A DNA stretch of 64,000 nt from contig NZ_JACVOZ010000003.1 of NCBI RefSeq assembly GCF_018882125.1, forward strand, positions 1-64,000, given 5' to 3'. Of this stretch, positions 1-11,700 are shown in pieces (positions within the stretch are counted from its first letter, which is position 1; the number at the start of each line of letters is the position of its first letter). The position numbers and the translations under genes were made by a program. The notes below the pieces were generated by a model. It made no database searches and was not told where the DNA came from. It saw only the letters and a list, made by a program, of their open reading frames with translations. This DNA comes from Polynucleobacter sp. AP-Melu-500A-A1. Its GTDB lineage: Bacteria > Pseudomonadota > Gammaproteobacteria > Burkholderiales > Burkholderiaceae.

Positions 1-3000
1 GTATTAGTTGCGTCATAGACTTTGTTGGCAACCGTAGTACCAGTCACCGTTAAGGCCTTCGGTGTAATGTTCGCTGTCAGACCGGTTGGCTGAGTTAAGG
101 TGTAGTTACCTGCGGCAGAGCCTCCAATAGTATTGGCAATAGTAACTACTAGGTTATTGCCAACATTAATTTGACTAAAGGTGGCAACCTGAGTGAGGGT
201 CAAGTTTGCGCTATCAGAACTCACTACGCCATTTAATGTTCCAGCACTAAAGCTTGCCACATTAGTACCGTCATATGCCTTATTAGCAATAGATGCTCCA
301 CTAATGGTGAGAGGAGCTTTAGTAATCACCCCATTAGTACCCGTCACGTTGCCAGCAAAGGCATAGTTAGCGCCAGCTGTGCCACTGATGGCGATACTGC
401 TAATCGTATAAGACAGGCCTGTGCCTGCATTGCTATTGGCATATGTACCTGTTCCACTAATAATGACCTGATCCCCTGCTTTTGCATTACTTGCAGTTAA
501 TGCATTACCAACAATCGCATTTGTCGCGTCATATACCTTGCTTGGGCTTGGCGCATTAATCGTTAGGGTTAATGGCGTAATGGTGATAGTGCCGGCAACT
601 GTTAATACTGGATAGCCAGTAGCATAGTTAGTGGCAAAGCCAGCATTGGTGGTTACGGTAGATGATGGCGTAAAGGCGTAGTTACCCACATTAAGATAAC
701 CACCAGTGCTGCTGTTAGCTGCTGTTAATGTAGGTGGAGTAATTGTTAAGGTGTATTTGCCTTGTGCTGCACCAACGTTACTATCGCTAGCAATCCAAGT
801 ATTGGCACTTAATCCAGCAACGACATTGAGAGCCACAATGGAGGTCGGTAAGGCACAGTTACTGCCAATCGAGCAATACGACGCAGATACTGCAGCTGAA
901 GCAGCTACGTTAGCACTGGTCAATGTGCCGTAGCTAGTCGAAGCATTACCCACAGTAATGAGTAACTGCCCTTGAGCAATGATGTTCAAGCTCGCAGTCA
1001 CTGGCGTAATGTTGTAGTTTGCTGCAGTCGCGCTTGGCGTTAAGGTGTAAGAAGCGCCTGCTATCTCACCAGCTGGACGAGTCACAGCTGCGCCAACTAA
1101 TACGCTAGAGGTATCCGCTCCTTTGAGGCCAGTTAAGGTATAGGTAAAGCTAGGGTCGGCCTGGCCTACAAACTTAGCAGCTGCATCAGCAGTCATGGTT
1201 AACGGAGCCGCTGTAATGGAACCAGTGCCGCTAATAGACAACGGTAAAGCGTAGTTCGAGAGATTAGTTGTGCCTAAAGCCACATAATTGCCTGTGCTTA
1301 AGGTGGTTGAAACGGTGGCGGCATCAGCAACGTTAGCGCTGTTATAAGTGGCGTTCGTTTGATTGATATAGGCACCCTGTCCTGCCACAAAGCCAGACAA
1401 GGTATAGCTACCAGCGTTACTTGAAGTACCAGCAGCTAAGGAAGCAGTATTGGTGCTGTCATACACCTTGGTCTGGGTAGCAATAGAGACGGTAATCGTT
1501 GCTGGTGTAATGTTCGCTGTAAAGCCTGTTGGCTGAGTTAAGGTGTAGTTACCCAGGCTGTTATTGGTCAAGCTATCGGCAATCGTGACTGCTAAGCCAG
1601 TGCCCACGTTAGATTGGCTAAAGGTGCCTGCTTGGGTCAGTGCGACAGTATCGCCAGCCACAACACCAACTAAAGTACCACCGCTTACAGTAGCCGTATT
1701 AGTTGCGTCATAGACTTTGTTGGCAACCGTAGTACCAGTCACCGTTAAGGCCTTCGGTGTAATGTTCGCTGTAAAGCCTGTTGGCTGAGTTAAGGTGTAG
1801 TTACCTGCGGCAGAGCCTCCAAGTACATCGTTAATATTGATCGCAATGCCATTACCTGAATTGGTAGAGCTAAATGTAGCAGTTGCGGTTAAGGTAACGT
1901 TTGCTGAATCAGCAGCAACAACACCGACCAAGCTGCCAGAAGTTACAGTTGCAGTGTTAGTGCCGTCATAGACTTTATTGGCAATCGCTGTGCCAGTAAC
2001 GGTTAAATTTTTAGGGGTGATGTTGGCACTTAATCCACTCAATTGAACTACTGTGTAATTCCCTGCGGCCACCCCACTAATTGTGTCATAGACAGTGACG
2101 GGAATGCTGTTACCAACATTGCCGCTAGAGAAGGTCGCACTTTGTGTGAGTGTGATATTTGCACTATCTGCACTGATTAAACCTACTAAGCTACCAAGGG
2201 TTGAGCTGGCAATAGTTGTGCCGTCATAAACCTTATTGGCAACACTAACTCCGCTAACAGTCAAGACCTTAGGAGTAATGTTCGCTGTCAGTCCAGTAGG
2301 CTGAATTAGGCTATAGTTTCCTGCGGCAGCGCCACTAATAGTATCTGCTGCAGTTACAGCTATTGAATTACCCACCGCACTCTGAGAGAAATTACCTGCC
2401 TGAGTTAAATTCACCACATCGGATCCAATAACGCCTATCAATGACCCACCAGTAATAGTTGCAGTAGAAGTACCATCGTAGACTTTATTGGCGGCAACAG
2501 AACTACTGCCTACTGTTAAAGCTTTAGCGGTGATAGTTGCCACATTTTTTGTATTTCCAGAGCTCGCGTTATATCCGGTATTTATGCTGTAGTTACTAAG
2601 CGATGCAGTACCACCACTACTTACCATAGATGTAACGTAATTACTGCCATTGCCAGAGACATTGGCATTGCTTACGGACACACTAGAAATTCCAGTGATA
2701 GTTTGGCCAGCCACTAATCCCGTAATTGTGTATGAGGCTGGAGCAAGCGTAGTTGTGCCGTTATATTCTCCAGATACGGTAATACCCAATGGTGCTGGGG
2801 TAATAATGGCCGTGATTCCAGAAGGCTGAACCAGAATGTAATTAGCAGCGGATGCGCCAGTAATCGAATCGCTGACGATCACTGAAGCACTTGAGCTTAC
2901 ATTAGGACTTAGTAAAGTAGCCGACTGAACTAAATTGACGGTATCACCAGAACTCACCCCTACTAAGGTGCCGCCGGTAATAGTAATAGCCGTTGTACCG

Positions 3001-5700
3001 TCATATACCTTAGAGACTGCAACAGTGCCAGTTACGGTCAATATCTTTTGATTCGCCGCAACCAAGGTTGCAATATTTTGGCCAATGCCAGATGTAGCGC
3101 TATAGGCCGGAGCAAAGGCGTAATTCGTAGCCAAAGCTGTTCCACCAGAAATAACAATACCGGTTACAAAATTACTGCCATTACTGCTGATGCTGGAGCT
3201 ATTAACGGTAACGCTACTTAAACCTGTAATCGTCTGGCCATTGATTAAGCCATTAATGGTGTAGGAAATCGGGGTGATGTTATTGGTGCCATTTGCAACG
3301 CCCACGACAGATATACCCAACATGGCTGGAGTGATATTGGCTGTAATGCCTGTTGGCTGAACTAGTCGATAGTTTGTTGATGCCACCCCTGTGATGGAGT
3401 CATTGACAATAATGATGATGCCGTTACTGACGTTGGGAGATGAGAAACTTCCGGCCTGCACTAAAGTAACCTTACCGGCATCTCCAGCAACCAAACCAAT
3501 TAATGAACCGCCAGTTAGGGTTGCGTTCGTTGTGCCATCATAAGTCTTGTGTGCTACGGTACCATCGCTGACAGTTAAAGTCTTAACGGTAATGGCTGCT
3601 GTTACACCGGTTGGTTGAATTAAGGTGTAATTGCTGCTAGATGCCCCAGAAATACTGTCATTGATGACTACGACAACTGCTGAGCCCACATTGGCACTAT
3701 TAAATGATCCCGCTTGTTTAAGCGATACCACATCGCCACCCACTACCCCAACCAATGATCCACCCCAAACGTTGACGCTGGTTGTGCCGTCATAGACTTT
3801 CGCATCAGCAAGCGTACCAGTTACGGTTAATGTTTTGGTAGACAGTGTGACGGTATTTAAGCTCGTACCCGCAGCAGTACAGGTAATAGTATTAAATGCG
3901 TAGTTGCTTGCTAGCGCTGTACCACTTCCAACAACGATAGAGCGAACAAAGTTACTGCTGTTAGCAGCGACATTGATATTAGCTACGTTAGCACTTGAGA
4001 TAGCGCTAATAGTTTCACCATTGACCAAGCCAGTCAGCGTGAATGATGTTGGAGTAACAGTGGTTGAGCCACTATAGACACCGGCTAGCGTGATGCCTAA
4101 TGGTGCTGGAGTGATATTGGCAATTACACCAGTGGGCTGAGTTAATGAGTAGTTTGCGCTTGCGCTACCGCTAATGCTATCTGAAATCGTGACGGCAATA
4201 CCAATGCCCGCATTGGCCGTAGTAAAGCTACCGGCCTTGATTAAAGTCACGTTCGCTGCATCAACACCCAGAACACCTACTAAGGTGCCGCCTGTAACGG
4301 TAGCTGCAGTTGAGCCGTCATAAACCTTATTTGCAACTGTTGTACCAGCAACTGTTAGAGCCTTTGGTGTGATATTAGCAGTCACATTAGCCGGTTGAGT
4401 CAGAATGTAATTCGCTGATGCAGGGCCACTGAGGCTATCGTTAATTGTGACGCTAATGGCATTAGCTACATTGCTTTGAGCAAAGCTGCCCGACTGAATT
4501 AAGTTCACGTTTGCAAGGTCGGCAGTGACGACACCAACCAAAGTTCCGCCCGTAATAGTTGCTGCAGTAGTGCCGTCATAGACTTTATTAGCAGCAACTG
4601 TAGTACCACCTACCGTGAGTACCTTCTGCGAGATATTGGCAGTAATACCTGTGGGCTGAGTTAAGGTGTAATTACCGCTAGCAGAACCTGAAATACTACC
4701 CACCATTACTAAGGCTACGTTATTAGCCACATTAGGTGAAACAAAAGTAGCGCTTTGCGCAAGAGTTACATTAGCTAGATCTACTGCTGAGACACCAACC
4801 AAGGAGCCACCGCTTACCGTAGCACTCTTCGTACCATCATAGGTCTTAGCGGCGATGGTGATGCCGGTTACTGTCAATGCTTTTGGAGTAAGCGTGACAG
4901 TGTTTTGAGTATTACTGCTGACCGTGTTGTATACAGGATTGATGAAATAGTTCCCGATCGATGCGGTACCTCCACCAAGAGTAATAGCCGTTACGTAGTT
5001 GCTAGTATTAGCAGATACATTAATTGCATTAATCGTTGCAGCACTAATACCAGTAATTGTTTGGCTATTAACTAAGCCAGTAATAGTAAAGGATGTTGGG
5101 GTAACTGACGTAGTGCCACTATAAACAGCATTAATAGTCACACCTAATGGCGCTGGAGTAATAGTGACCCTATTAGTTGCAGAGCTTTGTGATGTTTTAA
5201 CAGGTAAACCATTAGTCAAGGCGCTATTGAATGCGCCATTAATTAAGTAATTGAGGGATGAGAATGTATTGACACCAGTTGCAGTTCCAGCGACGGCAGT
5301 CACATAAGCATTTGCAGTATAAGCATTTGCAGAACTCACTGTGACATTAGTAATCGTGTCCCATGCTGCCAAACCTGTTGTAACGATGGTAGCGTTTTGG
5401 TTTGAATAAGAGGTTGTGCCGTTATAAACGCCACTAACGCTAATACCTAATACAGCCGGTGCAATTGAGTAAGTCCGTCCTGCTGGAACTAAAGTGACTG
5501 CTGAACCGTCTGTTGCTGATACGCTGGCAGCAGTCAGGGCAGTATTAGTCTGTACGGCATTAGCATTAGTGCCATTAGAACTTGTAGTGCCTCCCACTGT
5601 TGGACTGAACATCAGCACTGATTTAACGTAAGCCATTGTAGTCGTAGTCACACCAAAGCTTGCAGTAATAGAACCTGTATAACTCACTGTCGAGTTAGCC
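1..5700 (-). repeat. array of about 19 YDG/MBG-type protein repeats inside the giant adhesin
   Basis: On the minus strand the pattern NYTLTQPTG-x-TANITPKALTV followed by VANKVYDGT recurs roughly every 240-260 bases. About 14 units carry K(V/T/A)YD(G/A/S)T; about five carry a variant with APLGI and Y(N/S)GTT; one block near 1000-1250 looks like the related MBG domain (SYTLTPSATAANYNITPV). The stretch at 1-115 and that at 1696-1810 are almost identical, showing recent copying within the array. Such repeats form Ig-like or beta-rich stalks in bacterial exoproteins; their role here is inferred. Confidence 0.8.
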
Positions 5701-8700
5701 TGCAACCAAGTATTAGCCGAGGCTGAGTTGTAGCCTGTACCGTACTCCGCAGAATAGTTGGAATTGAGGGTGACAGAAATAGCCAGAGTATTAGTTAGTC
5801 TCTGACGATAGTTGATGAAGTTGCCACCTGTATAAGCGGATGCATTTACAAGAGCCCCTCCCAATATGCCGTAGGAGATATTTTTAGTCGCATCCGCATT
5901 AGCAGTGGTAATGCCGATAGCATTGGCAATCGTACAACCTGTAGTGCAAGCTGCATTCTCAGGCGCTGCCATAGAGATGCCTACAACTCCTCCAGTATTG
6001 GTAATGGTACCTACGGCTGTGACATTACCGCCTGTAATTGTGCCAGCCGCAATACCATCACCAGCAGTAATCCGAATGCCATTTACACCAGAATTAGTTA
6101 CGCCTGTAAGGCTGACATTACCAACAGCATCAACGATGACACCACCAGTAGCTCCCGAATTCTGAATGAGCGCGCCAGTAGTGATATTGCCACTAGAGCC
6201 CAGACCAGTTAAGTAAACGCCGGTAGCGCCAGTAATTGTTGCAGATGCTGAGGTATAAATAGCGTGACTTGAAGTTGCGCTTGAGTAGCCATTAAATGTA
6301 ATCGCACCGTTCATAGTGCTAGTTGCAGTCGCAATGCCTGCAGCACTACTGGCGTATATACCGTAATTTGCAGTTGAACTGCCTGTGATAGTAATTCCAC
6401 CACCAGTAGTTTTAATTGCTGCAGAATAATTGACGCCGGAAGAGTTGCTTGATACACCGCTAATTACGATATTGCCAGTAGCATAAATAGCATCATTTAT
6501 GCCAATTCCAACGTTGGAAGCTGTAGCCAGTGTGGACAAGTTATTAGTCGTTGTATTAATAAAGCCAGTAGCTGGTGTGCAGCCCGTACCAGAACAACCG
6601 AAGGTGTTATCAATCAATACATAACCAGGCAAGAATATTGTTGATGTACCAATGGCACCAGGATCAATAGAAGATCCTGCTGACTTGGCAATATAGTTAA
6701 TTACAGAACCTACTCCTGTAGTGAAAGTTAGTACTCCACTGGTAATATTGGAAGTCCTAGCGCCTCTAGTGGTGTCATAAATCACATTGGCTATTGGCGT
6801 ACCCGTATTCGCCACCAAACTGATCGCACCAGTTTGGTTGATGATGTTATTCGAAGTGAAGGTGATGTTGCTACCGACTGCGTTGTCAGTGATAGCACCA
6901 GTTTGGGTAATACCAGTATTGCCCCCTCCTGCGACATTATTAGCTGTCACTGTGAGGTTGCTACCGCCTGCATTAATCGTTACCGCACCGAGTGAGACGA
7001 TAGTCGATGCTGCGCCACCATTACCAGTGATCGTGACATTGTTAGCTGTGATAAGGCCAGTTACTGTTACGACCGTTGCCGTTGCGGTTGCAGTAGTTTG
7101 TGATCCGGTAATGGTCACTATCCCACCAGTGATGGCGCCAGTGTCATTAATAGCCGAACCTGTAGTGATAGTTGCGTTGATCGTGACCGCTTGGCCAGTG
7201 GCGGTAATGGCGCCTGAGCTGGTATACCCAGTGCCGGTTTGACCATTCGCAGTAATGGTAACGCCACCAGCACTAGAGGCGATGGCATTGGCGCCTTGCA
7301 CAAAGCCTACGCCTGTGCCATTCGCTACCGCATTAATCATGATACCAGTAGTGCCTGCTAAAGTTCCAGCAGATAATGCGCCACCTAAAGTAATCGCATT
7401 ACCGTTCACTGCAGCATTAGCCGGTGTTGTCGCTGTTGCACAGCCTAGGCAAGTGTTATCCAAAAGGATGTAGCCAGGAACACTAATGGCTGGTGGCGAG
7501 ATCGTGCCACCATTAGTCTTGATGATGTAGTTAATGGCTGAAGTCGATCCAGTAGCAATCGTTAAGGCAGCACTACTAATGGTCGAAGTCTTATTACCGG
7601 TGGTAGTGTCGTAGGTAATATTCGAGGCAGTGCCGCTAGTGTTTGCTGCTAAGCTGATTGCACCGTTCTGGCTAATATTGTTATTCGAGATAAAGCTAAT
7701 GTTGGTACCGCTGACCCCAGTAATCGCGCCAGACTGATAGATACCACCTGCAGTACCTGGGGTAGCAATCACATTACCGGCAATCGTGATGCTGCCACCG
7801 GTTGCGCCAGCATTAATGGTCAGAGCATTTAAGTAGGCATCATAAGAAGGTGCACCGGAGGAGGTACCAGTAATCGTGATGTTATTGGCGGTGATTAAAG
7901 CAGTACCATAGACGCCATAACTAGTTGTCGTGCCTCCAGTCAAGATGACATTACTACCCGTTGAAGTCATTGCTGCTGTGTAACCAATACCTTGATTGGC
8001 GCTAGCAACACCATTAGCAGTAATAGCGCCAGCGGCATAAATCGCGTTATTAATCGTTAAACCAACAGAAGTAGTTGCTAATGAGGCTAGATTATTAGTT
8101 GTCGTATTAATAAAGCCAGTAGCTGGTGTACAGCCTGTGCCAGTACAGCCAAAGGTGTTATCGATCAATACATAACCAGGCAATGTCAGGGTTGAACTAC
8201 CGATCGTGCCTGGATTAATAGCTGAACCAGCAGACTTCACAATGTAGTTAATACCTGAGGTATTGGTGCCAGCAGCAATCGTCAAGGCGCCAGTCGTGAT
8301 ATTGGAAGCTTTAGTACCAGAGGTCGTATCGTAGATGATGTTTGCTGCAGTACCGCCCGTATTCGCCACCAAACTGATCGCACCAGTTTGGTTGATGATG
8401 TTATTCGAAGTGAAGGTGATGTTGCTACCGACTGCGTTGTCAGTGATAGCACCAGTTTGGGTAATACCAGTATTGCCCCCTCCTGCGACATTATTAGCTG
8501 TCACTGTGAGGTTGCTACCGCCTGCATTAATCGTTACCGCACCGAGTGAGACGATAGTCGATGCTGCGCCACCATTACCAGTGATCGTGACATTGTTAGC
8601 TGTGATAAGGCCAGTTACTGTTACGACCGTTGCCGTTGCGGTTGCAGTAGTTTGTGATCCGGTAATGGTCACTATCCCACCAGTGATGGCGCCAGTGTCA

Positions 8701-11700
8701 TTAATAGCCGAACCTGTAGTGATAGTTGCGTTGATCGTGACCGCTTGGCCAGTGGCGGTAATGGCGCCTGAGCTGGTATACCCAGTGCCGGTTTGACCAT
8801 TCGCAGTAATGGTAACGCCACCAGCACTAGAGGCGATGGCATTGGCGCCTTGCACAAAGCCTACGCCTGTGCCATTCGCTACCGCATTAATCATGATACC
8901 AGTAGTGCCTGCTAAAGTTCCAGCAGATAATGCGCCACCTAAAGTAATCGCATTACCGTTCACTGCAGCATTAGCCGGTGTTGTCGCTGTTGCACAGCCT
9001 AGGCAAGTGTTATCCAAAAGGATGTAGCCAGGAACACTAATGGCTGGTGGCGAGATCGTGCCACCATTAGTCTTGATGATGTAGTTAATGGCTGAAGTCG
9101 ATCCAGTAGCAATCGTTAAGGCAGCACTACTAAGGGTCGAAGTCTTATTACCGGTGGTAGTGTCGTAGGTAATATTCGAGGCAGTGCCGCTAGTGTTTGC
9201 TGCTAAGCTGATTGCACCGTTCTGGCTAATATTGTTATTCGAGATAAAGCTAATGTTGGTACCGCTGACCCCAGTAATCGCGCCAGACTGATAGATACCA
9301 CCTGCAGTACCTGGGGTAGCAATCACATTACCGGCAATCGTGATGCTGCCACCGGTTGCGCCAGCATTAATGGTCAGAGCATTTAAGTAGGCATCATAAG
9401 AAGGTGCACCGGAGGAGGTACCAGTAATCGTGATGTTATTGGCGGTGATTAAAGCAGTACCATAGACGCCATAACTAGTTGTCGTGCCTCCAGTCAAGAT
9501 GACATTACTACCCGTTGAAGTCATTGCTGCTGTGTAACCAATACCTTGATTGGCGCTAGCAACACCATTAGCAGTAATAGCGCCAGCGGCATAAATCGCG
9601 TTATTAATCGTTAAACCAACAGAAGTAGTTGCTAATGAGGCTAGATTATTAGTTGTCGTATTAATAAAGCCAGTAGCTGGTGTACAGCCTGTGCCAGTAC
9701 AGCCAAAGGTGTTATCGATCAATACATAACCAGGCAATGTCAGGGTTGAACTACCGATCGTGCCTGGATTAATAGCTGAACCAGCAGACTTCACAATGTA
9801 GTTAATACCTGAGGTATTGGTGCCAGCAGCAATCGTCAAGGCGCCAGTCGTGATATTGGAAGCTTTAGTACCAGAGGTCGTATCGTAGATGATGTTTGCT
9901 GCAGTACCGCCCGTATTCGCCACCAAACTGATCGCACCAGTTTGGTTGATGATGCCGTTACTAATAAATCTGATATTGCCACCAACTGCATTATCGTTAA
10001 TGGCGCCAGCCTGATAGATACCAGTATCGGTATTGAGATTGACAGTGCCGGTGACGTTTAGATTCGTACCACCAGCCACGATCGTCATCGTGTTCAGATA
10101 AACGGCATAAGTACCACCGACTTCTGAACCAATAATCGTGATTGATTTGGCGCTGATGGAGTTATTGGGTCCTAGCTCTACACCGTTACCTGTAGCGGTG
10201 GATGTACCAGTGATATTAACTGCCCCATTATTGGCAACAATAGGGCTTAAACCCCAAGAGCCATTGAGGTTAGCAACCCCAATACCAGTCGTACTGGTAC
10301 CGGTGATATTAATATTGCCAGTAGTGGCTGTTAAGCCCGCCATCACCATGACACCGCCTCCACCTCCTGTAGTTCCACTGGCATTGATACCGTTAATAGT
10401 AATGGAGTTTGTTGCATAGATTGCAGTTGAAACCACAATACCGTTACTGGTTGTTACCAATGTAGCCCAGTTCGCAAGAGAACTATTTAGATATCCGCTC
10501 ACGGGGGTACATCCAGTACCAGCACATCCATAGGTGTTATCAAATAAAACATAGCCTGGCAAAGGAATGGTGCTGCTACCAATTGCTGAGGTAGTTAGAG
10601 CGGCACCAGATGCAATTTCAATATAGTTAATTGCAGAGGTTGATCCAGATGCAATGCTTAATATGCCGGTAGCCGAGATGGTTGATGTCTTATTACCTGT
10701 CGTCACATCATAGGTAATGTTTGCCGGAGTGCCGCTGGCATTCGCTGGCAAATTAATAGCGCCGTTCTGACTAATATTGTTATTAGAAATGAAGCTGATA
10801 CTTGAGCCGTTTGCGCCAGTGATTGCACCAGATTGATAAATACCGCCGTTAGCACCTGGAGTATTGATCACGTTACCGATAACGGTAATGCTACCTCCAA
10901 TTGCCGTGCTATTAATTGTTAAGGCAGAAAGTTGTACATCCCAGGTGGCAGCTGCGGAAGATGTGCCGGTAACCGTGATGCTATTAGCGGTGATCAAGGA
11001 TGACGGGTTGTAGACGCCATAACTATTTGTGGTTGAACCGGTCAGACTAACCGCTCCGCCGGTCGATGTGATCGCTGCAGAAATTCCGATCCCTTGATTG
11101 GCGTTTGCAGAGCCATTCATAGCAATTGTATTAGTGGCGTAAATTGCGTTATTCAATGTGATGCCAACTGAACCCGTAGCCAACGAAGCGATATTGTTGA
11201 TAGTTGGATTAATAAAGCCCGTTACTGGAGTGCAGTTTGTCCCAGTGCATCCATAAGTGTTATCGATTAACACATAACCAGGCAAAGCAACTGTGCTAGA
11301 ACCAATTGCACCCGGATTAATTGCCGACCCAGATGATTTTGCAATGTAGTTAATCGCTGAGGTATTGGCGCCTGCGGCAACTGTTAAAGCACCAGTAGTA
11401 ATGTTTGCACTCTTATTGCCGCTAGTAGTGTTGTAGGTAACACTTACTGCAGTAGATGCAGCATTAGCCACTAACGTAATCGCACCAGTTTGGTTGATGA
11501 TGCCATTAGAAATAAAGCTAATGTTTGAACCCGTCGCATTATCGTTAATGGCGCCAGCCTGATAGATACCATTATCGGTATTGAGATTGACAGTGCCGGT
11601 GACGTTTAGATTCGTACCGCCAGCGACGATCGTCATCGTATTGAGATAAACGGCATAAGTACCACCGACTTCTGAACCAATAATCGTGATTGATTTGGCG

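Noticed and set aside
5905-9027. Open plus-strand frames of 70-150 codons inside the repeat region
   Set aside because: They lie antisense to the adhesin frame, are repeated exactly with the tandem duplication, and read as low-complexity Val/Pro/Leu/Ala strings without domains.
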